64,000 nt of DNA, from positions 167,986 to 231,985 of the forward strand of contig JAQSDM010000001.1 in the NCBI GenBank assembly GCA_029945945.1, read 5' to 3'. Under the pieces are notes generated by a model that saw only the letters and a program-made list of their open reading frames with translations, was not told the origin of the DNA and did not search any database. Positions 43,928 to 52,486 of this stretch are shown in pieces (within the stretch, counting starts at the first letter, position 1; every line of letters starts with the position of its first letter). Origin of the DNA: Algoriphagus sp. Its GTDB lineage: Bacteria; Bacteroidota; Bacteroidia; Cytophagales; Cyclobacteriaceae. The position numbers and the translations under genes were made by a program.

Positions 43928-44937
43928 GAAAGCTAAATCAATCCATCACAATTCTACTGGTTTCCTTCCTGGTTTGGTCCTGCGAAAGTCTTTTTATTGA
44001 TTCTGATCCAAAGTCCGATAATGAGGAGAATTTCAATGTGTTGTGGAATACTCTGAACGAGCGGTATTCATTTTTTGAATTCAAAAAAATCAACTGGGAC
44101 AGCGTAGGAGCAGTTTATCGACCTTTGGCAAATCAGGCAGATTCAGAGAAAGAGCTTTTTGATGTGATGGCTGCGATGCTGAATACCCTAAAAGATGGCC
44201 ATGTCAACCTCAGAAGCCCTTTTGATATTTCCCGATACTCACCCTATCTGGAAGCAGCACCCAATTATAGTTTTGACGTTTTGGAGAGAAATTACCTGGG
44301 GAAATATCGAATCACCGGTTACCTGCTCAATCAGGAGATTCAGGGCGTGGGATACATTCACTACAAAAGTTTTGTGAATCCAATCCTGGACTCTGAACTC
44401 GATGAAGTGATCAACCGCTTCAAAAATTTACCGGGTGTGATCATCGACATCAGAAACAATGGAGGAGGAAATCCGGCAAACGGCTTGAAAATGGCTGCCC
44501 GGATGATCGAAGAACGGACCAAAATTTATTCTTACCAATTGAAAAACGGACCGGGAGCTAATGCTTTTTCAGAAGAAAAAGAGGTATTTCTCGATCCGGC
44601 CAAAGATCTTCCAAAGTTTCCAGGAAGAATTGTGGTGCTGACCAATCGAGCGGTTTACAGTGCAGGAAGTTACTTTTCGGCTTATATCAAAGGAATTCCA
44701 TCCGCTATCTTGATGGGAGATATTACCGGCGGAGGAAGTGGAGTTCCTGCTGGTTTTGAATTGCCAAATAGCTGGTATTTCAACTTCAGCTCTACAATTG
44801 GCTACACGGTGGATGGAGTCAATTTCGAATCCGGAGTTCCAGTAGATATAGTCGCTACGATGACAAGTGCTGATATCGCTGCGGGAAAAGACCCGATTTT
44901 AGAGCGGGCAATTCAATACATTAAAACAGGGAATTGA
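43924..44937 (+). CDS. S41-family (C-terminal processing-like) peptidase lipoprotein
   Basis: A 337-residue lipoprotein (lipobox FLVWSC, Cys20). An N-terminal helical tail-protease-like region (about 30-95) is followed by the S41 core: VIIDIRNNGGGNPANG, VLTNRAVYSAGSYFSAYIKG with the nucleophile serine area, and GDITGGGSGVPAGF. A PDZ domain is not obvious, as in the shorter Bacteroidota S41 members. It would cleave exported protein or peptide substrates in the periplasm or at the outer membrane. The stop is followed after 12 bases by an orphan trmB-like fragment on the other strand. Confidence 0.87.
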   Translation: MRKLNQSITILLVSFLVWSCESLFIDSDPKSDNEENFNVLWNTLNERYSFFEFKKINWDSVGAVYRPLANQADSEKELFDVMAAMLNTLKDGHVNLRSPFDISRYSPYLEAAPNYSFDVLERNYLGKYRITGYLLNQEIQGVGYIHYKSFVNPILDSELDEVINRFKNLPGVIIDIRNNGGGNPANGLKMAARMIEERTKIYSYQLKNGPGANAFSEEKEVFLDPAKDLPKFPGRIVVLTNRAVYSAGSYFSAYIKGIPSAILMGDITGGGSGVPAGFELPNSWYFNFSSTIGYTVDGVNFESGVPVDIVATMTSADIAAGKDPILERAIQYIKTGN

Positions 44938-44946
44938 AACGGGTTT

Positions 44947-45035
44947 TCAGCACTTAAACCTGAACTTCTGATAGTTGATCTTCTCGCCCTTGTCAGAAAA
45001 CATCTTTTCATATTTGGTCTTGATTCCGAAGTGAT
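44947..45035 (-). pseudogene. Orphan 3' fragment of a trmB-like gene
   Basis: Read on the minus strand the segment encodes about 29 residues, DHFGIKTKYEKMFSDKGEK then INYQKFRFKC, and a stop. The intact TrmB ends DHFGIKTKYEKMFSDKGEK then IKYLKFRFV. At the DNA level my hand count gives about 72 identical bases of 83 aligned with 47581-47663. Upstream of it (45036 onward) the similarity stops, so only the 3' tail is present. It lies in the same orientation as the intact trmB, with the sensor kinase between them. Confidence 0.85.
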
Positions 45036-45193
45036 CGTATCTCGGTTGATTCGCAATATTCCAGAACCTTGTTTTCATTAAAAAAGTCATCCTGGGAATA
45101 GACCTCCAAATTCATTCATTTATCAAAAACAATAATCTGATTAAAAATCAATTTCGTAAATAGGTGTGTTATCACCCCGATAAATCACCCCAC

Positions 45194-47578
45194 ATGAGAG
45201 TTCTCTTTATTTTTCTTTGTACGATTGTGTCCAATTATTCGATTGGTCAGGTTGTTCTTACTGAAAAGTCGAAGTTCCCAATATCCATTCACAAGGAGTC
45301 TCTAATCCTGGATTTGGGGTTGGAGAAAGTTAAAATCGATCAGATTCTAGCCAGAGAAAGCCAGTTAGATTTTAATCCACTTACCAGTCCTGTCACCAAT
45401 CTTGGCTTTACAAACAGGAATTACTGGGTTCAGTTTACATTATCCAATGAAACCAGGGAGGTAAAAACATATTACTTAGAGACTGGAAGACCGATCACTG
45501 ATGTTGTTGATTTGTATCAGGTTCAAGACGGTCAGGTCATCAAAACAACCAAAAATGGAGATTTGATTTCATTTCATGATCGCCCATTCAAACATCGGAA
45601 AGTTGTTTTCCCCATAGAAATAGCTCCAAATTCTCAAGCCTCATTTTACTTAAATTACCAAAGTGACGGAGAAGTAATCAACCTTCCTTTGGTTTTGAAT
45701 GATGCCATTTCATTGATAGAATCTTCCTATTTTGATCAATTGATTTTTGGGTTTTTCTATGGAATATTATTTCTGGCAGCTGTCACCTATCTTTTTTTCT
45801 ATTTAGGTATCCGGGAAAAAAGTATCCTGCTTTATTCAAGTTATGTGGTCTCGATTGCATTGCTCCACCTTTCGCTCGATGGATTTTTAATTCAATTTGT
45901 TTTCCCGGAGCCAACCTGGTTTGCAAATCGATCTCTGTTAGTTTTCGCAGCTTTTTCGGCATTTGCTTTTGGACGATATACACAGGTTTACATTCGGGTT
46001 GCTGAGTTTTCACCTGTTCTGAACAGGATATTCCAATTCGTTTTGGCTGGCCTCATTTTATTGACCATATGCATCCTGGGATTAGAAGCCGGAAGGTCTG
46101 TTTATTATCCGATCGTGAATGCATTTGCATTTACACTTTTAATCCTGTCGATTGTTGCCATTGTGAAAAGTCACCTTGCAAAGGTCCCGATCGACCGCTT
46201 CTTCACAATAGGAATCACCTTTTTGATATTAGGATTTATAATTTTCATTTTGAATAATTTCTCTCTGATTCCCAATTCTTTCCTTACAGAAAATGCTTCA
46301 AAAATTGGCACAGGCATCGAAATAATTTTCCTTTCACTCTCAATGGCCAATCGGATCAGACTTCTAAAATCTGAAAAAGAGCAGATGCAGGAAATAGCTT
46401 TGCAAAGATCCGAAGAGTCCAACGAGATCAAGTCTTATTTTTTGTCCAACATGAGCCATGAGCTGAGGACTCCTTTAAATGCGATTTTGGGACTTTCAAA
46501 TTCGATCTTGTCAGAAACCAACGATCCAAAAATCAAAAGTGACCTCGAAGTAATTCAGTATTCATCTCTCTCACTTTTGACTTCCATTAATGATATTCTG
46601 GATTACTCAAAAATTGAAAAAGGGGAACTGAAACTGGCCCACTTGGAATTTGACTTTCATAAACTGATTCAGGAACTCAAAGCTTTTACCAATCAACAAG
46701 CAAGAGATAAATCGCTCGATTTTATTTACGAAGAGGGAAATAGTCTTCCAAAAAAGTTAATTGGGGATTCGACACGCTTCAAACAGATTTTTACCAATGT
46801 AATTGGAAATGCATTGAAGTTTACCAGCAAAGGTCAAATTAAACTCTCTGTCCAAACAGAAGAATTGGAAGATGAAAAGATTGAAATCACAGCAATCATT
46901 GAAGATTCTGGTGTAGGCATCTCCAAGGAAAAACTCGATCGTATTTTCGAATCGTTCATTCAGGAAGAACTAAATGACACTCGTAAATACGGTGGATTTG
47001 GATTGGGGCTTTGCATCGTAAAAGCCTTGGTCGAACTGCACGAAGGAAGCATCCATGTCAAAAGTGATCAGGAATCTGGAACCACAGTAACACTGAAAAT
47101 GAAGCTTTTGAAGGCGGTGGCTGAAAATATCACTGAGGATCTGATTCTTCAGCAAGCTGCAAATCTTCTGAATGGAAAGCATTTTCTTGTGGTAGAAGAC
47201 AATCCGGTAAACCAATTAGTGATTAAGTCAATTCTGAGAAAATGGAAAGGAATTACGTTTGATTTTGCAAATCATGGACTGGAAGCTTTAAAGGCTATGG
47301 AAGTAAAGAAATATGACTTAATCCTGATGGATTTACAGATGCCTGAAATGGACGGATACGAAACCACCCAATTAATTCGATCCGGAAAATCAGGAATGAA
47401 TAATCCGAATATTCCGATAATTGCTGTTACAGCCGATACTACAGAGAAAACAAAAATCAGGGTGATGGAAATCGGAATGGACACATATATTCCCAAACCG
47501 ATTGATCAGGAATTACTTCATACAAGTGTTCTACGAGCTCTTTATTTGGAAAAAGTTAAAATCAATTTGATTGATTAG
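45194..47578 (+). CDS. Hybrid sensor histidine kinase with 7TM-DISM sensor and receiver domain
   Basis: I use the ATG giving MRVLFIFLCTIV, a good signal peptide (794 residues); a GTG ten codons upstream is in frame. Order: signal, extracellular 7TMR-DISMED2 domain (about 30-170, FTNRNYWVQFTLSNETRE), seven membrane segments (about 175-380), a coiled linker, HisKA (SNMSHELRTPLNAILG, phospho-histidine), HATPase (IGNALKFTSKG, DSGVGISKEKLDRIF, GGFGLGLCIVKALVE) and a C-terminal receiver (VVEDNPVNQLV, MDLQMPEMDGYE with the phospho-aspartate, YIPKP). No partner regulator lies nearby. Its stop overlaps the convergent trmB stop by four bases. It is flanked by two trmB 3' ends. Confidence 0.93.
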   Translation: MRVLFIFLCTIVSNYSIGQVVLTEKSKFPISIHKESLILDLGLEKVKIDQILARESQLDFNPLTSPVTNLGFTNRNYWVQFTLSNETREVKTYYLETGRPITDVVDLYQVQDGQVIKTTKNGDLISFHDRPFKHRKVVFPIEIAPNSQASFYLNYQSDGEVINLPLVLNDAISLIESSYFDQLIFGFFYGILFLAAVTYLFFYLGIREKSILLYSSYVVSIALLHLSLDGFLIQFVFPEPTWFANRSLLVFAAFSAFAFGRYTQVYIRVAEFSPVLNRIFQFVLAGLILLTICILGLEAGRSVYYPIVNAFAFTLLILSIVAIVKSHLAKVPIDRFFTIGITFLILGFIIFILNNFSLIPNSFLTENASKIGTGIEIIFLSLSMANRIRLLKSEKEQMQEIALQRSEESNEIKSYFLSNMSHELRTPLNAILGLSNSILSETNDPKIKSDLEVIQYSSLSLLTSINDILDYSKIEKGELKLAHLEFDFHKLIQELKAFTNQQARDKSLDFIYEEGNSLPKKLIGDSTRFKQIFTNVIGNALKFTSKGQIKLSVQTEELEDEKIEITAIIEDSGVGISKEKLDRIFESFIQEELNDTRKYGGFGLGLCIVKALVELHEGSIHVKSDQESGTTVTLKMKLLKAVAENITEDLILQQAANLLNGKHFLVVEDNPVNQLVIKSILRKWKGITFDFANHGLEALKAMEVKKYDLILMDLQMPEMDGYETTQLIRSGKSGMNNPNIPIIAVTADTTEKTKIRVMEIGMDTYIPKPIDQELLHTSVLRALYLEKVKINLID

Positions 47579-48234
47579 ACAAACCTGAACTTCAGGTATT
47601 TAATCTTTTCACCTTTGTCCGAGAACATCTTTTCATATTTCGTCTTGATTCCGAAGTGGTCGTCTTTCCATTCGCTTTGGTAGAAATCACTGGTAAATCC
47701 AATCACTTCGATATCTTTTCTTGATTGAACCAACTCAAGGGAGTAATTGAAAAGATCGGTATTGTCTGTTTTGAAATGGACGATTCCACCAGATTTGAGC
47801 ATCGGCTTGTACATATCGATAAATCTCGGTGAAGTCAATCTCCGCTTCTCATCACCTTCTCTTGGATAGGGATCCGGAAAAGTAATCCAGAGTTCAGAGA
47901 TTTCACCTTCGGCAAAAAACTTCTCTAATTGCTGAATCTGAGTTCGAAGAAAAGCCACATTATGAATCCCTTCTTCAGTAGCCGTCGAGCTCCCTTTCCA
48001 GATTCGGCTTCCTTTGATATCAACCCCAATGAAGTTTTGGTCGGTGAAAACCCGCCCCAAACCAACAGTAAACTCCCCTCTTCCACAAGCCAGTTCGACT
48101 ACAATAGGGTTCTGATTTTGAAATTGCTTGTCGTTCCAATTCCCTTTTATTTCTTCAAAAATGGGTTTTCCAAACTGGATTACGTTGAGATTCTGTTCGT
48201 TTTCGGCAAACCGAACCAGCTTTCTTCTGCTCAT
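47575..48234 (-). CDS. trmB: tRNA (guanine-N7)-methyltransferase
   Basis: A 219-residue methyltransferase of normal TrmB size. Motifs: VVELACGRGEFTVGLG (SAM-binding), FIGVDIKGSRIWKGS, and ELWITFPDPYPREGDEKRR, the highly conserved TrmB stretch, with HFKTDNTDLF after it. It uses S-adenosylmethionine to form m7G46 in tRNA variable loops. It begins one base after the folC stop and is the last gene of the long holA-to-trmB operon. A second copy of its last 28 codons lies on the far side of the adjacent kinase gene. Confidence 0.95.
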   Translation of the reverse strand: MSRRKLVRFAENEQNLNVIQFGKPIFEEIKGNWNDKQFQNQNPIVVELACGRGEFTVGLGRVFTDQNFIGVDIKGSRIWKGSSTATEEGIHNVAFLRTQIQQLEKFFAEGEISELWITFPDPYPREGDEKRRLTSPRFIDMYKPMLKSGGIVHFKTDNTDLFNYSLELVQSRKDIEVIGFTSDFYQSEWKDDHFGIKTKYEKMFSDKGEKIKYLKFRFV

Positions 48235-49536
48235 TTATAGGTCTTCAATTTCTGCGACCACAAAAGTACTCCCTCCGACAAATATCAAGTCATCCTGCCC
48301 CGCATTTTTTCGGGCATAGTTGTAAGCCTCGTTCACACTTGGAATTATTTCTCCTTTTAATCCTGACTCAAATGCTTTTGCAGCAAGCTGGTCTGCTGCC
48401 AAAGCCCGAGGGATTTCCGCCTGGCAAAAAATGTAGTTGGCGTCTTTTGGGAGTAAAGCCAAAATCTTGGAAATATCTTTGTCCTGAACCATTCCGATCA
48501 CCATCCAAAGTTGCTTGAAAGAATAGGTTTTCAGCTGATCCAGAATCTCTTTAATCCCGGGTTCATTGTGACCGGTATCGCAAATGGTAAGCGGCTTTTC
48601 GGCAAGAATTTGCCATCTCCCTTTCAATCCGGTCAAGGTAGTCACTTCCTCTAATCCTGTTTTGAGGCTTTCATCGGAAATATCCCAGCCTTGTTTTCGC
48701 AGTTGAGCTACACCTTCCAAAATTCCGGGAAGATTCAACCGCTGATAATTTCCCAAAAGTCCAAACTCTAACTCGTTGATTTTCCCTTCTTTTTCAACCT
48801 TGAAAGTTGCCAATCTTCTGTTCTCTAGTCTCTCAATCTCCGGTCTCCTTTCTACTTTCCAAACCTGATTGGCAAAAACAATCGGAGCCTTCATCTCAGC
48901 AGCTTTTTCTTTGAAAACTGAACTCGTTTCTTCCTGGGTTTGTGAAATGATTACAGGAACCTGATGTTTGATAATCCCGGCTTTTTCTCCGGCAATCAAA
49001 GGAAGGGTATCTCCCAGAAATTGCATATGATCCCAACCAATGTTAGTGATGATGCAGAGTTCAGGCGTGATCAGATTGGTGCTATCGAACTTGCCTCCCA
49101 TCCCAACTTCAATCACAGCGATATCGACTTTCTCTTGGACAAAATACCAGAAAGCCATTCCAACAGTCATTTCAAAAAAGCTGGGTTTCAGTTTGTCGAG
49201 GAAATCTTTGTTTTCTGCCACAAATTGAACGACAGCATCCTCGGCGATTTCTTTTCCGTCAATTCGGATTCGTTCTGTGAAAGACTTAAGATGAGGTGAA
49301 GTATAAAGTCCGGTTTTATACCCTGCGGATTGAAGTATCGCAGCCATTGAATGAGAAGTGCTCCCCTTTCCGTTGGTACCGGCAATATGGATTGATTTGA
49401 ATTTCTTCTCGGGATTTCCCAAGTGATTGCAAAGTTCGATCGTGTTATGAAGATCTTTTTTGAACGCTGATGCTCCCACCCGTTGAAACATGGGCAAAGC
49501 ATGAAAAAGATAATCCAGCGTCTCCTGGTAATTCAT
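48235..49536 (-). CDS. folC: Bifunctional folylpolyglutamate synthase/dihydrofolate synthase
   Basis: A 433-residue Mur-ligase-like enzyme. The ATP loop is AGTNGKGST (52-60), followed by GLYTSPHLKSFTERIR, VIEVGMGGKFDSTN and TNIGWDHMQFLG. The C-terminal half has LKGRWQIL, TICDTGHNEPGI and GGSTFVVAEI. It adds glutamate to dihydropteroate and to reduced folates. One oddity is a purine-rich DNA segment that encodes VERRPEIERLENRRLATF (around residue 230) and resembles the intergenic repeats of this genome. It lies three bases after the TonB-like gene. Confidence 0.94.
   Translation of the reverse strand: MNYQETLDYLFHALPMFQRVGASAFKKDLHNTIELCNHLGNPEKKFKSIHIAGTNGKGSTSHSMAAILQSAGYKTGLYTSPHLKSFTERIRIDGKEIAEDAVVQFVAENKDFLDKLKPSFFEMTVGMAFWYFVQEKVDIAVIEVGMGGKFDSTNLITPELCIITNIGWDHMQFLGDTLPLIAGEKAGIIKHQVPVIISQTQEETSSVFKEKAAEMKAPIVFANQVWKVERRPEIERLENRRLATFKVEKEGKINELEFGLLGNYQRLNLPGILEGVAQLRKQGWDISDESLKTGLEEVTTLTGLKGRWQILAEKPLTICDTGHNEPGIKEILDQLKTYSFKQLWMVIGMVQDKDISKILALLPKDANYIFCQAEIPRALAADQLAAKAFESGLKGEIIPSVNEAYNYARKNAGQDDLIFVGGSTFVVAEIEDL
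48811..48860 (-). repeat. Purine-rich repeat-like insert inside folC
   Basis: The minus strand holds GGAGACCGGAGATTGAGAGA then CTAGAGAACAGAAGATTGG, close in pattern to the intergenic copies at 16801-16840 and 22521-22558. It keeps the folC frame and encodes an arginine/glutamate-rich loop. Confidence 0.45.
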
Positions 49537-49539
49537 GGG

Positions 49540-50499
49540 TTAATCGACCTTGATGACAAAGGTTATTTTTCCGGTGGAAAACTCTGCGGCAGTTCCTCCC
49601 TGCTGGCTTTTGAAAGAAATCTGATTGACCACCTGACGATAATAAGCCAAAACATCATTCGAAACGTTGTATTCTAGCGGCACAGCCTGAACTACCCGAC
49701 CGTTGTCATCGACCGTGATTTTGAATACAATCCGGCCATTTCTGGTGGATACATTGTCATTGATAGCGGGTCTGGATGCAAAATCCCAACCGGCCAAATC
49801 TAAACTATAGCCTGCACCGGAATTAGTCCCTTTTCCGCTTCCGGTTCCCATGATTGCTCTTCCGTCAACGGTTCCCTTTGGATCACCTTCGTCACCTTTT
49901 GCAGTAGAAGTTCCCTGAGCTCCGCCAGAGGCAGGCTGCGTACCTTTTCCTGAAGTTCCACCCGCACCCATCACTGCTCTTTGATCTACTTTTGGTTTTT
50001 CGGGAGCTTTTTGCGTAGTAGTTGACGCTTCGGATTTTGCCGGAGAGGTGACTGTTTTTGTCGGCTCAGTTTTGGCTGGTTCTGGTTTCTTGGTTGATTC
50101 GGAAGCCTTTTCAACTCCTTTTATAGGCGATGGCTTGGTGGTCACTGCCTGATTTGCAGCTGGCTTGGTAGCAGCTTTAGGTTTTGCTGTTTCGGTTTTT
50201 GGACTTGGAGCAGGTGTGGCAGGTTGAGTTACAGCTTCAGCAATTTCACCGGGAGCAGCTGCTTCCGTTACCGGAGTTTGTATTTCAGAAGGGGCATTTG
50301 GACTGTTACGATCACCGGAACCAGTTGGTGTAAAACCAAGATTCAGTTCCAAACCAAAAGTTGGAAGCGGTGGAATCGGCTGTTTCCAAACCACAATAAA
50401 ATAGAACGCCACAAGCAAAAGCACATTAAAAGTAATCGTGATGATCAACGATTTCTTTTTGCTTTGACTTTCTTCTTTATCTGCGTCCCAATATTCCAT
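49540..50499 (-). CDS. TonB/TolA-like energy transducer with proline-rich linker
   Basis: A 319-residue protein with a short cytoplasmic N-terminus, one membrane helix (about residues 20-42), and a long periplasmic linker rich in Pro, Ala, Lys, Thr and Gly (about 60-240). A C-terminal TonB-like domain follows (GRIVFKITVDDNGRVVQA). The linker contains two copies of a short motif, DQRAVMGAG and DGRAIMGTG. It follows the ExbD gene by two bases and, in family terms, would carry proton-motive-force energy from an ExbB/ExbD motor to an outer-membrane partner. The same operon encodes a plugless barrel and a TPR protein as candidate partners. Confidence 0.82.
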   Translation of the reverse strand: MEYWDADKEESQSKKKSLIITITFNVLLLVAFYFIVVWKQPIPPLPTFGLELNLGFTPTGSGDRNSPNAPSEIQTPVTEAAAPGEIAEAVTQPATPAPSPKTETAKPKAATKPAANQAVTTKPSPIKGVEKASESTKKPEPAKTEPTKTVTSPAKSEASTTTQKAPEKPKVDQRAVMGAGGTSGKGTQPASGGAQGTSTAKGDEGDPKGTVDGRAIMGTGSGKGTNSGAGYSLDLAGWDFASRPAINDNVSTRNGRIVFKITVDDNGRVVQAVPLEYNVSNDVLAYYRQVVNQISFKSQQGGTAAEFSTGKITFVIKVD

Positions 50500-50501
50500 G
50501 A

Positions 50502-50891
50502 CTAGTAGGGTTTTGTAGCGATTGAAACGTTAGCTCCTAAACCAGCGGCTATTCCGCCTATTTCCACAAGGTATTCTACGGGAACTTCCTTGTCAATGTG
50601 TAGTACAACCTGGCCTTTTTTGCCTTCCAAAAGTGGGCCTAACTCTGCTTTTATTTGTTCTCGGGATACAACTCTGTCATTGACAGAAAATCGTAAATCC
50701 TTGGTTATTGTGACGGTAACTTCTTGCAGGATAATATCTGTAGTCTCGCTGGAAGGAAGATTCACCGGAAGTCCTGAAGGAGTAATGAAGGAAGATGTCA
50801 GCATAAAGAAGATCAACAACAGAAAAATAATATCTGTCATAGACGACATGCTGAATGACGAGTCAACTTTATTTTTTGATTGAAGAGCCAT
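50502..50891 (-). CDS. ExbD/TolR-family motor protein
   Basis: A 129-residue protein with one N-terminal membrane helix (SMTDIIFLLLIFFMLTSSF) that holds the proton-path aspartate near residue 20, then a periplasmic ExbD/TolR domain (VTVTITKDLRFSVNDRVV, VVLHIDKEVPVEYLVEI). Spacing is two bases on either side of the neighbouring ExbB and TonB-like genes. It forms the proton-driven motor with ExbB. Confidence 0.92.
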   Translation of the reverse strand: MALQSKNKVDSSFSMSSMTDIIFLLLIFFMLTSSFITPSGLPVNLPSSETTDIILQEVTVTITKDLRFSVNDRVVSREQIKAELGPLLEGKKGQVVLHIDKEVPVEYLVEIGGIAAGLGANVSIATKPY

Positions 50892-50893
50892 GA

Positions 50894-51586
50894 TTATTTA
50901 TCTTGAAGCAAGTCAATAAACTCAATGGAAGAGTACTCCATATTATGCACCAATTTGGAAACCTGGGTAACCAAATAATTATAACCGAGATATGCTATAA
51001 TACCAACCACCAATCCGGCAGCGGTTGTAATCATTGCTTCATAGATACCTGAGGAAAGAAGTTTCGGTGAAACCATTCCTTCTTCCTGAGCAATCGCAAT
51101 AAAAGCCTGAATCATACCTGTCACCGTTCCAAGGAATCCGATCATCGGAGCTGCACCGGAAACTGTCGCAAGCAGGTTTAGATTTTTTTCAAGTTTGTAG
51201 ATTTCGACTTTTCCGACGTTTTCGATTGAGACTTCGATGTTTTTCAAAGGAGAGCCAATTCGCTCAATTCCTTTGGCAATCATGTTTGCAACCGGAGTTC
51301 TTTCCCCTGCACAAATGATTTTTGCTTTTTCGATTTGTCCGCTTTGAACCAAGATTTTTACCTGATCCATTAAATGAGAGGATGTACTTGAGGCTTTTTT
51401 GAGAGTTATCAATCGCTCAAAAAAGATGAAAATCGCTAAAACAAAAAGGAGATAAAGCGGAATCATCATGTAACCTCCCGTGATCAAAAGATCAAGAAGA
51501 CCGATGGGTTCTTTTGTAGGGGCAGCAGCTGCGAGTCCTTCTATGTTGGTTAGAGAATCTGTACTGAGAGTTTGGAGTAGCGTCAT
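50894..51586 (-). CDS. MotA/TolQ/ExbB-family proton channel protein
   Basis: A 230-residue protein with three membrane helices (about residues 33-56, 137-160, 178-200). GAAPMIGFLGTVTGMIQAF and LLSSGIYEAMITTAAGLVVGI are the conserved ExbB/TolQ helices with the polar proton-path residues. It is one base from the SPOR protein upstream and two from ExbD downstream, so the stoichiometric motor is built from one transcript. Confidence 0.93.
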   Translation of the reverse strand: MTLLQTLSTDSLTNIEGLAAAAPTKEPIGLLDLLITGGYMMIPLYLLFVLAIFIFFERLITLKKASSTSSHLMDQVKILVQSGQIEKAKIICAGERTPVANMIAKGIERIGSPLKNIEVSIENVGKVEIYKLEKNLNLLATVSGAAPMIGFLGTVTGMIQAFIAIAQEEGMVSPKLLSSGIYEAMITTAAGLVVGIIAYLGYNYLVTQVSKLVHNMEYSSIEFIDLLQDK

Positions 51587-51587
51587 A

Positions 51588-52418
51588 TTAGTATTTCAAA
51601 ATCCATAAGGCTTCTGTGTAGAGTCCCTTGGCACGTTCAAGTTCAGCAGCTGCTGAAGAGAAACTTCCGAAAGCCCCAATTGCCAAACGATAGTTGTTCA
51701 CATCATCGTATGGTAAAATCAGGTAAAGAGTTTGCGCCCGATCGTAATATTGAGCGGCATCTTTGACGGCCAGTGCTTCACTTGGCAGGCTTCCCACCAC
51801 GATGAAATACTGAGGTCTTTCTTTTTTGCTTTCGATTCGCACCAAAGTACCTGACTGCTTACTCTCAATAGTTGTACCAGTTTGAGGAGTTTGCGAAGGT
51901 TGGATTTGAATACTAGTTGAATCTGTAATAATTTGTTGATTTTCAGGAGTTTGAATTTCCTGAGCTGGGGTATTTTTTAATTCTTCAGCTACTTGATTTT
52001 GATTGTTTTCAACAGCAGATGACTCTGTTTCTAGGGCATTTTCGCTGACATCAGAGGTGCTTCCTTTTTGTATCTGGAAAATGATTACGCCGACAATTGC
52101 AATGGCCAAAATAGCCACGATCCAAACCCATGAATTTGTGCTTTTCTTTTCCGGAACTTCCTTTGTTAAAACGGGAATTGGAGGTGCTTTTTCGGTTTTG
52201 GGCTTCAATTTCGGTTCAGATTCAACAGCAACCAACTCAGGCTGCACATGAACTTCTTCCTTCAATGCCTCGTGCTTTTGAATAACTTCTTCCTTCAAAG
52301 GCTCTTTCTTTTTCTCCTTGGAGATTGGCTCAGGATTTAGTGGAGTAATTTCCACAAAAGGAAGCCCATAATCTTTGGGATCCGTCCATTGCGAGTTTTC
52401 AGAAGTTTTTGTGGCCAT
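51588..52418 (-). CDS. Single-pass membrane protein with C-terminal SPOR domain
   Basis: A 276-residue protein: charged cytoplasmic N-terminus (about 1-92, rich in Glu, Lys and Pro), one membrane helix (WVWIVAILAIAIVGVIIF), a Gln/Ser/Thr-rich periplasmic linker, and a SPOR-like domain (about 205-276: YFIVVGSLPSEALAVKDA, YRLAIGAFGSFSSAAAELE). SPOR domains bind denuded peptidoglycan. Its place directly before ExbB suggests that it anchors or localises the motor at the cell wall. Confidence 0.85.
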   Translation of the reverse strand: MATKTSENSQWTDPKDYGLPFVEITPLNPEPISKEKKKEPLKEEVIQKHEALKEEVHVQPELVAVESEPKLKPKTEKAPPIPVLTKEVPEKKSTNSWVWIVAILAIAIVGVIIFQIQKGSTSDVSENALETESSAVENNQNQVAEELKNTPAQEIQTPENQQIITDSTSIQIQPSQTPQTGTTIESKQSGTLVRIESKKERPQYFIVVGSLPSEALAVKDAAQYYDRAQTLYLILPYDDVNNYRLAIGAFGSFSSAAAELERAKGLYTEALWILKY

Positions 52419-52486
52419 TTGTCTAAAGGAAAGCTACGAAACTAAACCAAATGAAGGTAAACCCCAACCCCGGCAAGTAAACAATC

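Noticed and set aside
45164..45193. GTG start for the sensor kinase
   Set aside because: The ATG ten codons later begins directly with a good signal peptide, and the extra residues are polar and unhelpful for export.
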